Positions 1 through 7,080 of a stretch of DNA of 9,733 nucleotides are shown one piece after another (within the stretch, counting starts at the first letter, position 1; each line of letters opens with the position of its first letter). The stretch comes from JAGLHV01 sp023132075 [NCBI: bacterium] (lineage in GTDB: Bacteria > CBDUZB01 > JAGLHV01): contig JAGLYT010000038.1 of NCBI GenBank assembly GCA_023132075.1, positions 1 to 9,733 of the forward strand, given 5' to 3'. A program made the position numbers and the translations under genes. Below the pieces are notes generated by a model. That model ran no database searches. It had not been told where the DNA came from and worked only from the letters and a program-made list of their open reading frames with translations.

Positions 1-221
1 AAGCGGAGGAATCGTTAAAAAAGGCACTACGGGAAGAATTTTCTATTATTTATTTAATGGAGGATTATTTGCACAGCATGGAAAAAATAGAAAAAATGAG
101 TAAAGATTTACCTGTGACAATAATAACTGTTCCCGGTCGAAGAAAAGGAAAAAATCCGGGGTGGATGAGATTAAAAAAAATGGTGGAAGAAGCCACCGGG
201 GTTGATTTATTGAAAGAATAA
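1..221 (+). CDS. atpF: V/A-type ATP synthase subunit F, C-terminal part (5' end outside window)
   Basis: Reading from base 3 there is an open frame of 72 codons to the TAA at 219-221, with no start needed because the gene enters from the left edge. The visible sequence has a helix, then the stretch LPVTIITVPG followed by a basic glycine-rich loop, and an amphipathic C-terminal helix (LKKMVEEATGVDLL). This is how V/A-ATPase subunit F ends: a Rossmann-like domain with a strand leading to an I-P-G type turn and a terminal helix that contacts the D subunit of the central stalk. The full family protein is about 100-110 residues, so roughly a third is missing. The frame ends 26 bases before subunit A, matching the F-A-B-D order of Thermus-type operons. 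The position of this short frame next to A is the strongest support; similarity alone is modest. Confidence 0.8.
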   Translation, partial: AEESLKKALREEFSIIYLMEDYLHSMEKIEKMSKDLPVTIITVPGRRKGKNPGWMRLKKMVEEATGVDLLKE

Positions 222-247
222 AAGAGATATAATTCAAGGAGAAGATA

Positions 248-2035
248 GTGAAAATAAAAGGAAAAATAATGAAAGTATCAGGTCCTCTGGTAGTTGCTAC
301 CGATTTGCCGGGGGTAAAGATGTATGAAGTTGTTCGGGTAGGGGAGGAAGGATTAATCGGGGAAGTAGTGGAATTAAAAGGAGACCATGTTTCCATACAG
401 GTTTATGAAGAAACTACCGGAATAGGGCCGGGAGAAATTGTTGTTGCTACCGGACAGCCTTTGTCAGTAGAATTAGGCCCGGGCCTGGTCACTTCCATTT
501 ATGACGGAATTCAAAGGCCGTTAGAAATAATCAAACAGAAAGTGGGGGATTATATTACCCGGGGGATAGATTTACCCAAAATTAATCGGGAGAAAAAATG
601 GAAATTTGTTCCGCAGGCGAAAAAAGGAGAAAAGGTTAATGCAGGGGATGTTTTAGGAGAAGTAAAAGAAACCGAATTAGTAATGCATAAGATTATGGTT
701 CCTCCCGGGGTGGAGGGGACGATAAAAAATATTTTTGAGGGAGAATTTACTGTAGAAGATACTATTGCGGAATTGAGTGTTGAAGGGGAAAAACAAATAA
801 AAAAACTTTGTATGTTACAGCATTGGCCGGTGCGTCAAGCACGGCCTTACCGGAAAAAACTTACACTAGAAGAGCCGTTAATTACCGGTACGCGGGTAAT
901 CGATACTTTTTTTCCCATAGCCAAGGGAGGAACAGCCTGTATCCCGGGGCCTTTTGGAAGTGGAAAAACCGTGGTACTTCACCAATTGGCCAAATGGTCG
1001 GATGCTGATATTATCGTTTATGTGGGATGTGGAGAGAGGGGCAATGAAATGACTGATGTTTTATTAGAATTTCCGGCCTTGAAGGATCCTCTCACCGGGG
1101 AATCATTAATTAAAAGAACAATTTTAATTGCTAATACCTCTAATATGCCGGTAGCGGCACGGGAAGCTTCTATTTATACAGGGATTACGCTGGCTGAATA
1201 TTTTCGGGATATGGGATATAGGGTAGCCTTAATGGCTGACTCAACCTCCCGCTGGGCGGAAGCATTAAGAGAGATGTCCGGAAGATTGGAAGAAATGCCG
1301 GGAGAAGAAGGATATCCTGCCTATTTAGCTTCAAGAATCGCTTCTTTTTATGAGAGGGCAGGAAAGGTAACCTGTTTAGGTTCTGACCAACGAATCGCTT
1401 CTCTTTCTATTGTCGGGGCGGTTTCTCCCCCCGGAGGAGATCTGGCCGACCCGGTAGTACAAAATACTTTGCGTATTGTAAAGGTTTTTTGGGGATTGGA
1501 GGACCGGCTGGCTTATATGCGTCATTTTCCGGCAATAAACTGGTTGCGTAGTTATTCTTTATATGTAGATAATATCAGTGAATACATGGAAAAAGAAGTA
1601 GCTCCGGATTTTATCAAAATGCGTGACGAAGCGCTAAAGATTTTACAAAAAGTAGCTAATCTGGAAGAAATCGTGCGTTTAGTGGGATTGGAGGCATTGT
1701 CTTCGGGAGATAGATTGATTTTAGAAATGGGAAAAACAATAAAAGAAGATTTTTTACATCAACATGCTTTTGATGAAGTAGATACGTATACCTCTTTAAA
1801 AAAACAGTATAGAATGCTTAAGATTATTATGAAATTATATTACTTTGTACAGGAACTATTGGACAAAATTCCTTTTGAGCAATTGATGGAGCTAAAAGTC
1901 AGGGAAGAGATAAGTAAAATGAAATTTATTAAAGAAAAAGAACTTAACCGTTTTGAAGAAATTGAGAAGGAATTGGAAAAAGAGATAAAAATGAAAAAGG
2001 AGTCTTTGGAAAAAGAAAGCGTATTAAGTGAATAA
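248..2035 (+). CDS. atpA: V/A-type ATP synthase catalytic subunit A
   Basis: This 595-residue protein is the ATP-hydrolysing or ATP-synthesising subunit of the V1/A1 head, which alternates with B in an A3B3 ring. The N-terminal beta barrel covers about residues 1-75. The A-specific bulge (non-homologous region) lies around 110-190. The Walker A loop GPFGSGKT is at 234-241, with K240 and T241 binding phosphate and Mg. The catalytic glutamate is E263 in GCGERGNEM, and the Walker B aspartate is D331 in [14 protein letters not shown]. The C-terminal helical domain ends in a charged lysine/glutamate-rich tail. Length and motifs are normal, so the enzyme should be active. The start is GTG at 248, chosen because AAGGAG at 236-241 sits 6 bases upstream; an ATG at 269 lacks as good a site. 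Ion specificity (H+ or Na+) cannot be read from A. Confidence 0.97.
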   Translation: MKIKGKIMKVSGPLVVATDLPGVKMYEVVRVGEEGLIGEVVELKGDHVSIQVYEETTGIGPGEIVVATGQPLSVELGPGLVTSIYDGIQRPLEIIKQKVGDYITRGIDLPKINREKKWKFVPQAKKGEKVNAGDVLGEVKETELVMHKIMVPPGVEGTIKNIFEGEFTVEDTIAELSVEGEKQIKKLCMLQHWPVRQARPYRKKLTLEEPLITGTRVIDTFFPIAKGGTACIPGPFGSGKTVVLHQLAKWSDADIIVYVGCGERGNEMTDVLLEFPALKDPLTGESLIKRTILIANTSNMPVAAREASIYTGITLAEYFRDMGYRVALMADSTSRWAEALREMSGRLEEMPGEEGYPAYLASRIASFYERAGKVTCLGSDQRIASLSIVGAVSPPGGDLADPVVQNTLRIVKVFWGLEDRLAYMRHFPAINWLRSYSLYVDNISEYMEKEVAPDFIKMRDEALKILQKVANLEEIVRLVGLEALSSGDRLILEMGKTIKEDFLHQHAFDEVDTYTSLKKQYRMLKIIMKLYYFVQELLDKIPFEQLMELKVREEISKMKFIKEKELNRFEEIEKELEKEIKMKKESLEKESVLSE

Positions 2036-2198
2036 ATAAAGGGTGGGGATTTCCCTATTCTCCTTTTTCAAAAAGAGAGAAAGGCACAGTGTATTTTTTT
2101 AAGCAAGAATAGATAGGAATTTCTAACTATAAGCTTTGCAGTCATTACCATATATAAATAATTTTTTTTGACATTACCGTAAAAAAGAGGAGGAAACA
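2036..2198 (+). other. long A-B intercistronic spacer with a hairpin
   Basis: This 163-base gap separates the A and B subunit genes, although neighbouring junctions in the operon are 26 and 4 bases. It holds an imperfect hairpin at 2058-2081: TTCTCCTTTT pairs with AAAAG and GAGAA around a 3-base loop, with A2076 bulged. A run of seven T follows at 2094-2100, too far from the stem for a classical terminator. A TTGACA at 2168-2173 lacks a matching -10 before atpB. The heptamer CATTACC occurs twice (2143-2149 and 2172-2178). No convincing ORF is seen. Confidence 0.5.
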
Positions 2199-3590
2199 TT
2201 GAAAGTTAAAGAATATAGAACTATTTCCGGTATGGCCGGGCCGTTGATTTTTGTAGAAGGAACCGAAGGGGTAAAATACGGAGAAATTGTTGAGGTGCGT
2301 TTAGGGATTGCCGGTGGTAGTAAGGAAAAAGTGCGTACCGGGAAAGTATTGGAAGTAACGGAAGATAAAGTTTTAGTGCAGTTATTTGAAGGCAGTGCAG
2401 GGCTTAATTTAAACGAAAGCCGGATAAGATTTTTAGGAAAAGGGGTTGAATTAGCAGTTTCCCCTGATATGTTGGGAAGAATTTTTGATGGAATGGGAAA
2501 ACCTATTGATGGGGGACCGGAGATTATTGCTGAGAAAAAATTGGATATAAACGGGGAATCAATTAACCCTGCTGCCCGGAATTATCCTAACGAATTTATT
2601 CAAACAGGTGTTTCTGCTATTGATGGGATGAATACCCTGGTACGAGGACAAAAGTTACCTATTTTTACCGGTTCAGGTTTGCCTCATAATGAATTGGCTG
2701 CCCAGATAACTCGCCAGGCAAAAATTTTAGGGAAAGACGAAAAATTTGCAGTCATTTTTGCGGCTATGGGGATTACTTTCGAAGAAGCTGATTATTTTAT
2801 TAATGATTTTAAAAAAACCGGGGCTATTGAAAGAGCAGTCCTTTTTATTAATCTGGCTAATGATCCGGCGATAGAACGGTTGGCTACGCCCCGTATAGCT
2901 TTAACTGCGGCGGAATATCTGGCTTTTAGCCAGGGAATGCATGTATTAGTTATCCTTACGGATATGACTAACTATGGGGAAGCGTTACGGGAAGTTTCTG
3001 CGGCAAGGAAAGAAATTCCGGCCCGGAGGGGTTATCCGGGATATATGTATACGGATTTATCTACTATTTATGAAAGAGCAGGAAGGATCAGGGGGAAAAA
3101 GGGGTCCATTACCCAAATTCCTATTTTGAGTATGCCCGAAGACGATAAAACACATCCTTTACCGGATCTTACCGGATATATTACCGAAGGACAGGTTATT
3201 TTAAGCCGGGAATTATATCACAGGGGTATTTATCCTCCCATAGATATTTTACCTTCTCTTTCCCGCTTGAAGGAAAAAGGTATTGGCCGGGAGAAAACAA
3301 GGGAAGACCATGCTGATGTAACCTCACAGCTTTTTGCTTCTTATGCCCGGGGAAAAGAAGTTAAGGAATTAGCTGTAATATTAGGGGAGGCAGCTCTTTC
3401 TCCTGTAGATAAGTTGTTTTCCCGCTTTGCCGATATATACGAAAATGAATTTGTCAAACAAGCTGAAGATGAAAACCGAAGTATTGAAAATTCTTTAGAT
3501 CTTGCCTGGAAACTTTTAAAAACACTTCCCCGGCAGGAATTAAAGAGAGTAAAAGATGCGATGGCAGAGAAATATATGGGGAAAGAGTAA
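2199..3590 (+). CDS. atpB: V/A-type ATP synthase regulatory subunit B
   Basis: This 463-residue protein is the non-catalytic partner of A in the A3B3 head. The N-terminal beta barrel runs to about residue 75 and the nucleotide-binding-fold domain follows. At the Walker A position it has the B-type sequence [13 protein letters not shown] (about 157-169), lacking the lysine of a functional P-loop, as expected. [14 protein letters not shown] (about 252-265) is the B-subunit counterpart of the Walker B segment. In PSLSRL, R356 is the probable arginine finger reaching into the catalytic site of the adjacent A subunit. The length is normal. The start is TTG at 2199, supported by a strong GAGGAGG at 2187-2193, 5 bases upstream. 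The gene follows A after an unusually long spacer and is followed by D after 4 bases. Confidence 0.97.
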   Translation: MKVKEYRTISGMAGPLIFVEGTEGVKYGEIVEVRLGIAGGSKEKVRTGKVLEVTEDKVLVQLFEGSAGLNLNESRIRFLGKGVELAVSPDMLGRIFDGMGKPIDGGPEIIAEKKLDINGESINPAARNYPNEFIQTGVSAIDGMNTLVRGQKLPIFTGSGLPHNELAAQITRQAKILGKDEKFAVIFAAMGITFEEADYFINDFKKTGAIERAVLFINLANDPAIERLATPRIALTAAEYLAFSQGMHVLVILTDMTNYGEALREVSAARKEIPARRGYPGYMYTDLSTIYERAGRIRGKKGSITQIPILSMPEDDKTHPLPDLTGYITEGQVILSRELYHRGIYPPIDILPSLSRLKEKGIGREKTREDHADVTSQLFASYARGKEVKELAVILGEAALSPVDKLFSRFADIYENEFVKQAEDENRSIENSLDLAWKLLKTLPRQELKRVKDAMAEKYMGKE

Positions 3591-3594
3591 ACTA

Positions 3595-4215
3595 ATGCGT
3601 TTAAATGTAAATCCTAACCGGATGGAATTGCTGAAATTAAAAAAACGGATAGTTCTGGCTCATCGGGGGCATAAATTATTAAAAGATAAGCAGGACGAAT
3701 TAATGCGTTATTTTTTAAGCCGGTTGACCGAAGTAAAAAAAATGCGTAAAGAAGTAGAAAATGATTTAATCAAAGCACACCAAAATATGCTTATGGCACG
3801 GGCGATAAGTTCCCCTCAGATAGTAGAAGAAGCTTTACTTTATCCGAGTACAAAAATTGAGATTGAAAGCTTTTTTACCCCTTTGATGAATTTACGACTG
3901 GTTAATTACCGGGTGAAAATAGAAGAACAAAAACTTACTTATGGGTTGGTTAATACCTCCAGCAAATTAGATTATGCCCTGGACTTTTATGCGCAATTAT
4001 TGCCTAAAATGATAAAATTAGCTGAATTGGAGAAAAATTTAGAGATTATCGCTAAAGAAATCACTCTTACCCGCCGACGGGTAAATGCCCTGGAATATAT
4101 ATTGATTCCGGATTTGAAAGAAACAATACGCTATATAACAATGAAGCTGATGGAATTAGAGCGGGGAAATCTGGTTCGTTTGATGAAAGTAAAGGAAATA
4201 GTCAGAAAACATTAG
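3595..4215 (+). CDS. atpD: V/A-type ATP synthase central-stalk subunit D
   Basis: This 206-residue protein is the rotor shaft subunit, counterpart of gamma in F-type ATPases. Its N- and C-terminal helices form the coiled coil inside the A3B3 ring. The N-terminus LNVNPNRMELLKLKKR followed by LAHRGHKLLKDK is highly typical of D. The C-terminus is another long helix, with TRRRVNALEYILIPDL ahead of a basic tail. The frame is open back to an ATG at 3556, but that would add 13 residues overlapping the end of atpB. ATG 3595 gives the canonical N-terminus 4 bases after the atpB stop, with a purine-rich GGGGAAAG at about 3578-3585 serving as ribosome site. This tight spacing suggests translational coupling to B. 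No clear terminator follows, so where the operon transcript ends is unknown. Confidence 0.95.
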   Translation: MRLNVNPNRMELLKLKKRIVLAHRGHKLLKDKQDELMRYFLSRLTEVKKMRKEVENDLIKAHQNMLMARAISSPQIVEEALLYPSTKIEIESFFTPLMNLRLVNYRVKIEEQKLTYGLVNTSSKLDYALDFYAQLLPKMIKLAELEKNLEIIAKEITLTRRRVNALEYILIPDLKETIRYITMKLMELERGNLVRLMKVKEIVRKH

Positions 4216-4309
4216 AAATAAACAACAGTTAATTAGTTTGATTGGTTTTATTGGTTGAATTGGTAAAAACATTGATGAAAGCTAAATTTGTAAAGGATTG
4301 GAAGAAAAA

Positions 4310-4324
4310 CTATTTTTAAAATAG
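4310..4324. promoter_or_regulatory. perfect inverted repeat at the mntA leader (possible operator)
   Basis: CTATTTT (4310-4316) and AAAATAG (4318-4324) form a perfect 7-base inverted repeat around one central T. It ends at the mntA ribosome site (AGGGGA, 4323-4328). Toxin-antitoxin operons are often autoregulated at such sites, so an operator is possible. An A/T-only palindrome can also arise by chance in AT-rich DNA. Confidence 0.3.
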
Positions 4325-4332
4325 GGGAATAA

Positions 4333-4638
4333 ATGGATAAAAAAACAAAAATACAAATTGATAAAGTTAAAGAAAAAATTCTTCCGATATTACTTAAATA
4401 TGGGGTAACACATATTGGTTTATTTGGCTCAATTGTTCACGGCATGATGACCAGTAAAAGCGATATTGATATTCTTGTTGAGTTTCCCAAAAAACTTAAG
4501 ATAAGTCTTCTGGATGTTATTCATATCAGAAATGAAATAAAGGATGTATTAGGTAAAGAGGTTGATTTAATTCAATACCCTGCTATTAAGCCGCTATTAA
4601 GAAAGAAGATATTGTCAGAGGAGGTTAAAATACTATGA
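4333..4638 (+). CDS. mntA: MntA-type nucleotidyltransferase antitoxin
   Basis: This 101-residue minimal nucleotidyltransferase belongs to the DNA polymerase beta superfamily. The GSX10DXD signature is complete: G32-S33, then D44 and D46 in SKSDIDILVEF. The third acidic residue is probably D78 in GKEVDLIQY. In characterised MntA-HepT pairs, MntA neutralises HepT by transferring AMP to a tyrosine near the HepT active site. The catalytic residues are all present, so this protein could be active. The start ATG 4333 is preceded by AGGGGA at 4323-4328. Its stop overlaps the hepT start as ATGA (4635-4638), the usual coupled arrangement. Codons in this gene use fewer of the CCGG/CCCGGG-type combinations common in the ATPase genes, which hints at separate origin. 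Confidence 0.88.
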   Translation: MDKKTKIQIDKVKEKILPILLKYGVTHIGLFGSIVHGMMTSKSDIDILVEFPKKLKISLLDVIHIRNEIKDVLGKEVDLIQYPAIKPLLRKKILSEEVKIL

Positions 4639-4988
4639 GTAAAGGCCTAACTGTTTATCTTGACGATATTGTAAAGAGTATAAAAGATATTGAAATATTT
4701 GTAAAAAATATTACAGAGGAAGATTTTTATCAGGATCTGAAGACTCAAAGAGCTGTTAGAGCAACATTGGAAATAATAGGAGAAGCATCGAAGAAGCTTC
4801 CTGATGAATTTAAAAAAAAACATTCTGGTATACCCTGGAGAGATATGACTGATATGCGAAATGTTTTAATTCATGACTAGGGCAATATAATTTTAGATAA
4901 TATTTGGAATGTTATTAAAAATGATTTACCTGAATTAAAAGAGAAAATCGTACCTTTGTGGAAAAAAGAAGTTGGGGATAAAAAATAA
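4635..4988 (+). pseudogene. hepT: HepT-like HEPN toxin interrupted by an in-frame TAG
   Basis: The first 81 codons encode a helical HEPN-domain protein that starts in the ATGA overlap with mntA. It reaches the RNase motif R75-NVLI-H80-D81 (R-X4-H) and then meets TAG at 4878-4880. Without any frameshift the same frame continues for 35 codons (GNIILDNIWNVIKNDLPEL and onward) to TAA at 4986-4988, and this tail is typical of the HepT C-terminus. Total length with the TAG counted as one residue is 117, normal for the family. The TAG stands where HepT proteins have the tyrosine of R-X4-H-X-Y, the residue AMPylated by MntA. The simplest reading is a nonsense mutation (TAT or TAC to TAG) that inactivates the toxin. 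A sequencing error or amber readthrough cannot be excluded. The truncated protein would keep R75 and H80 but lose the last helix. Confidence 0.8.
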
Positions 4989-5110
4989 AAAAAATTGGGA
5001 AAAGTCTGTAAGCTAATAATTCACTTTTTAACAGGAATTAAAAAGAAACAAGATGTAATTAGTTTTTATATACAAAAAAAGAGAACAGATAATTTTTTGT
5101 GTGATAAAAT

Positions 5111-5980
5111 ATGAGTGAAGAAGACAAAATATTAAAAGTATATGATGTAATTTACCCCGGGGAAGAAAAAATTCTTCCTGCTATCTATGAAAAGGATAAA
5201 CAATTCTTTGATATGGCAGTGAAACTATTAAAATTATTCAGTCTTTCGAAAGAGATAATTAAACCGGAGAATATTAGTAAGGAAGTTAGAGACGCATTTT
5301 TCGGATTGCACACGCAATCATTTAGATTATTTCGTTCTATTGTGATATTATGTAAATCCGGTCTTGCATCAGAAGCCTTCATACAACTTCGTTCTTTATT
5401 AGAAGTAATAAGTTATTTGCTTTATATTGCTGAAAAAGATCATCAGGGACGATTAGAATATTATCAACATTCCAGAAGTTTATCGGAAAAAGTTGCTCTG
5501 GATAAATATTTGTATTGGTTTCCTAACAAAAGATCAAATCTAAATAAAAAAATAGAGCAGATAGAGGAGAAAGAAAAAGAAGCAATACAATATTTTAAAA
5601 GAAAACATGGGAAAAATATAAAATTAAAAGAGATTAAAAAGAAATGTTTAAGAGCAAGGCAAGCTGCCGAAACCTTAAAAAATAATAAACTATTTTTTAA
5701 TGATATATATATGTTTATTTATCCTCGCTCATCGGCTATAAGTCATGGTGAGAAAATAGGTGAGTATCTTTCTCCTTCCGATAATCTGACAGAAGTTCGA
5801 GGCCGATTGATGGGAGGACATAGAAGAGTGTGTTTAATTTATTCTTGTAGTCTTTTTTTCTCGGGTATCCAAAGGATAAATGAGTTATTTCAAATAGGAA
5901 AAGATAATATAATAAACGAGATGGGTAAAGAGTTAAAAGAGCTTATTAAAAACAATAATAAGCAAGTAATAAAAAGTTGA
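5111..5980 (+). CDS. DUF5677-like protein of unknown function
   Basis: This 289-residue, predominantly helical, soluble protein has no signal peptide. The stretch at about residues 68-110 reads as helix with FRSIVILC, then an alanine-containing helix and LRSLLEVISYLL, with R94 and E98. A second motif, AISHGE, has S211-H212. This R..E plus S-H pattern resembles the DUF5677 family, whose biochemical role is not established; related helical families occur near defence genes. A basic coiled segment lies at about 155-190. No good Shine-Dalgarno precedes ATG 5111, so the start could be leaderless or misplaced. It follows the MntA-HepT remnant by 122 bases in which no ORF or clear promoter was found. 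The position beside a toxin-antitoxin remnant suggests an accessory or defence role, but that is inference. The family call comes from pattern recall only. Confidence 0.6.
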   Translation: MSEEDKILKVYDVIYPGEEKILPAIYEKDKQFFDMAVKLLKLFSLSKEIIKPENISKEVRDAFFGLHTQSFRLFRSIVILCKSGLASEAFIQLRSLLEVISYLLYIAEKDHQGRLEYYQHSRSLSEKVALDKYLYWFPNKRSNLNKKIEQIEEKEKEAIQYFKRKHGKNIKLKEIKKKCLRARQAAETLKNNKLFFNDIYMFIYPRSSAISHGEKIGEYLSPSDNLTEVRGRLMGGHRRVCLIYSCSLFFSGIQRINELFQIGKDNIINEMGKELKELIKNNNKQVIKS

Positions 5981-5983
5981 CAG

Positions 5984-6010
5984 CTCTCCCCCTATTCCCT
6001 TAGAGGAGAG
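5984..6010 (+). other. small hairpin before the TIM-barrel gene
   Basis: CTCTCC (5984-5989) and GGAGAG (6005-6010) can pair as a perfect 6-base stem around a 15-base loop, starting 3 bases after the previous stop codon. It is not followed by a T-run, so it is not a standard terminator. The TIM-barrel ribosome site (GAGGT, 6024-6028) lies outside the stem. Confidence 0.3.
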
Positions 6011-6035
6011 ATAAGGTCAAAATGAGGTAATTTAA

Positions 6036-6848
6036 ATGCCGGTAATCGGGATGGCTACCAGTAATTTTTTTTTGGTAAAAGATGTTTATGAAGCAGTAAA
6101 ATTTGCCCGGGAGAATGAGTTTTCCGGGGTAGAGATATGGAGCGATGTTCCCCATTGTTATGTAGACGATTTTACCCGGGATAAAGAGCAGTGGAGCAGG
6201 TTGCATACACTTTTAACGGAAAGTAAGATGAAAAGTGCTTTACATGCCCCTATGTTTGGAATAAATATTGCTTCGATAAATCATGGTATACGGAAAGAAT
6301 CAATACGGCAGGTAAAAGCCTCTATAGATTTAGCCCATACCTTAGGAAGTGAAATAGTAGTTTTTCATTCAGGGAAACGGCCTGCAGTAATAACTCCTTC
6401 CAGAGTAAAAGAGCTAACTTTTAATTTGAATATAGATGCCATCATGGCGATAAAAAATTATGCCCGGGAAAAAAAAGTGTATGCAGTATTAGAAAATTGT
6501 GGAGTAGATAGGGATGATTATGAGGAGAGTTTAGCTGATTTTGTGCATCTGGTTGAAACCTGTAAAATAAATGTATGCTGGGATGTGGGGCATTCTCACT
6601 GTTCCTGGGGGGTAAAAGAGACTTTTGAGTCTTTAAAAGACAAAATCAAGCATATTCATATTCACGATAATGATAGGTCTTATGACCAGCATTTACCCGT
6701 CGGAATGGGAAATATTGATTACCAATTGATTTTTCCTTTTTTAAAAGAATTTCCGGGGATGATTGTTCATGAAATTCAAGGTATGAATAACTGTGAGGAA
6801 AAAACTATTCAGAGTAAAAAAGAACTAGATAAATTATTAAGATATTAA
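6036..6848 (+). CDS. xylose-isomerase-like TIM-barrel protein (sugar phosphate isomerase/epimerase family)
   Basis: This 270-residue cytosolic protein belongs to the AP endonuclease 2/xylose isomerase-like TIM-barrel superfamily (PF01261 type). Beta strands ending in polar residues repeat through the chain: FSGVEIW, SALHAP, IVVFHSG, YAVLENCG, INVCWDVGHSH, IKHIHIHDND and IVHEIQG. The expected divalent metal ligands are visible as E153 (LENCG), D183 (CWDVGH), a histidine among H206/H208/H210, and E246 (VHEIQ). These fit an isomerase or epimerase active site, but members of this fold also include endonuclease IV and various lyases, so the substrate cannot be assigned. The ATG at 6036 has GAGGT at 6024-6028, 7 bases upstream. 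The next gene is a purine permease 228 bases downstream; a shared pathway is possible but not shown. Confidence 0.85.
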   Translation: MPVIGMATSNFFLVKDVYEAVKFARENEFSGVEIWSDVPHCYVDDFTRDKEQWSRLHTLLTESKMKSALHAPMFGINIASINHGIRKESIRQVKASIDLAHTLGSEIVVFHSGKRPAVITPSRVKELTFNLNIDAIMAIKNYAREKKVYAVLENCGVDRDDYEESLADFVHLVETCKINVCWDVGHSHCSWGVKETFESLKDKIKHIHIHDNDRSYDQHLPVGMGNIDYQLIFPFLKEFPGMIVHEIQGMNNCEEKTIQSKKELDKLLRY

Positions 6849-6910
6849 AGTGAATGAGTTTATTTAATAATACTGTAATATTTTAAGTAATAGTTAAAAG
6901 ACGGTTGAAT

Positions 6911-6963
6911 TGCTTGCTTGTCCTCCAATCTTTAAGGAGGGTCTCGCCAGTCTGTTATGGCGG
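6911..6963 (+). repeat. hairpin repeat, copy 1 (two adjacent units)
   Basis: Unit a is CCTCC (6922-6926) pairing with GGAGG (6936-6940) over a 9-base loop. Unit b is CGCCA (6945-6949) pairing with TGGCG (6958-6962) over an 8-base loop. Unit a matches the hairpin at 9588-9617 closely. The unit b sequence CGCCAGTCTGTT (6945-6956) recurs exactly in inverted orientation at 8480-8491. No T-run follows, so terminator function is unlikely. Confidence 0.7.
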
Positions 6964-6975
6964 AGTTTTGATTAG

Positions 6976-7030
6976 TATTTATAAGTTGGGAAATAGAACG
7001 GGGAAAAATAAAGGCAAAAGATGTTTTCTC
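6976..7030 (+). repeat. leader-region repeat before the permease, copy 1
   Basis: This block resembles 9681-9733 at the right edge. It starts with TATTTATAAG against TATTTATGAG, includes the exact 14-mer AAATAAAGGCAAAA (7006-7019 and 9710-9723), and ends in a shared ATGTTTT (7021-7027 and 9725-9731). It lies downstream of a hairpin repeat in both places, so hairpin plus block may be one composite element or a conserved gene leader. Confidence 0.65.
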
Positions 7031-7080
7031 TCTTACGCGTAATTTTACTCTATTTACTGAAGGGGCGAAATAATCTATGA
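7021..7080 (+). CDS. possible 19-residue hydrophobic leader peptide
   Basis: An ATG at 7021, six bases after AAAGG (7010-7014), opens a 19-codon frame (MFSLLRVILLYLLKGRNNL). Its TGA at 7078-7080 overlaps the permease ATG as ATGA. That arrangement would couple translation of the two. The peptide is hydrophobic and then basic. Its start region (AAAGGCAAAA, one base, ATGTTTT) is repeated at 9714-9731, suggesting selection or a shared repeat origin. Such a short frame can occur by chance, so translation is unproven. Confidence 0.35.
   Translation: MFSLLRVILLYLLKGRNNL

Noticed and set aside
46-396. Minus-strand open frame of 116 codons
   Set aside because: It overlaps the end of the subunit F gene and the start of subunit A, both well supported, and its low-complexity Ser/Phe/Pro-rich translation resembles no family.
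808-1008. Plus-strand frame of 66 codons inside subunit A
   Set aside because: It lies wholly within the conserved catalytic domain of atpA in another frame.
2168-2173. TTGACA as -35 of an internal atpB promoter
   Set aside because: The -10 position at normal spacing would fall on the ribosome site and start codon region and does not resemble TATAAT.
3556-3594. Upstream ATG extending subunit D by 13 residues into atpB
   Set aside because: The canonical D N-terminus begins at ATG 3595, and the extra residues are an out-of-frame reading of the atpB end.
1-4215. Archaeal origin because of the V/A-type ATPase
   Set aside because: Many bacteria carry this enzyme, and the parS site plus the rest of the gene content point to a bacterium.
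4878-4880. TAG decoded as pyrrolysine or by general recoding
   Set aside because: Nothing in the window supports it: no downstream insertion structure is evident, and other genes end in TAA or TGA without informative TAG use. A nonsense mutation is simpler.
5185-5382. Minus-strand frame of 65 codons
   Set aside because: It is antisense to the DUF5677-like gene and shows no family features.
5977-5982. TTGACA as -35 of a promoter for the TIM-barrel gene
   Set aside because: The hexamer 17 bases downstream (TTAGAG) is a poor -10, so the match is probably chance.
6000-6206. Minus-strand frame of 68 codons
   Set aside because: It is antisense to the TIM-barrel gene start and has no recognisable content.
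6849-7076. Purine or preQ1 riboswitch upstream of the permease
   Set aside because: I looked for the conserved purine-aptamer loops and for a c-di-GMP type GGCAAA context; only an isolated GGCAAAA is present, without the required paired elements.
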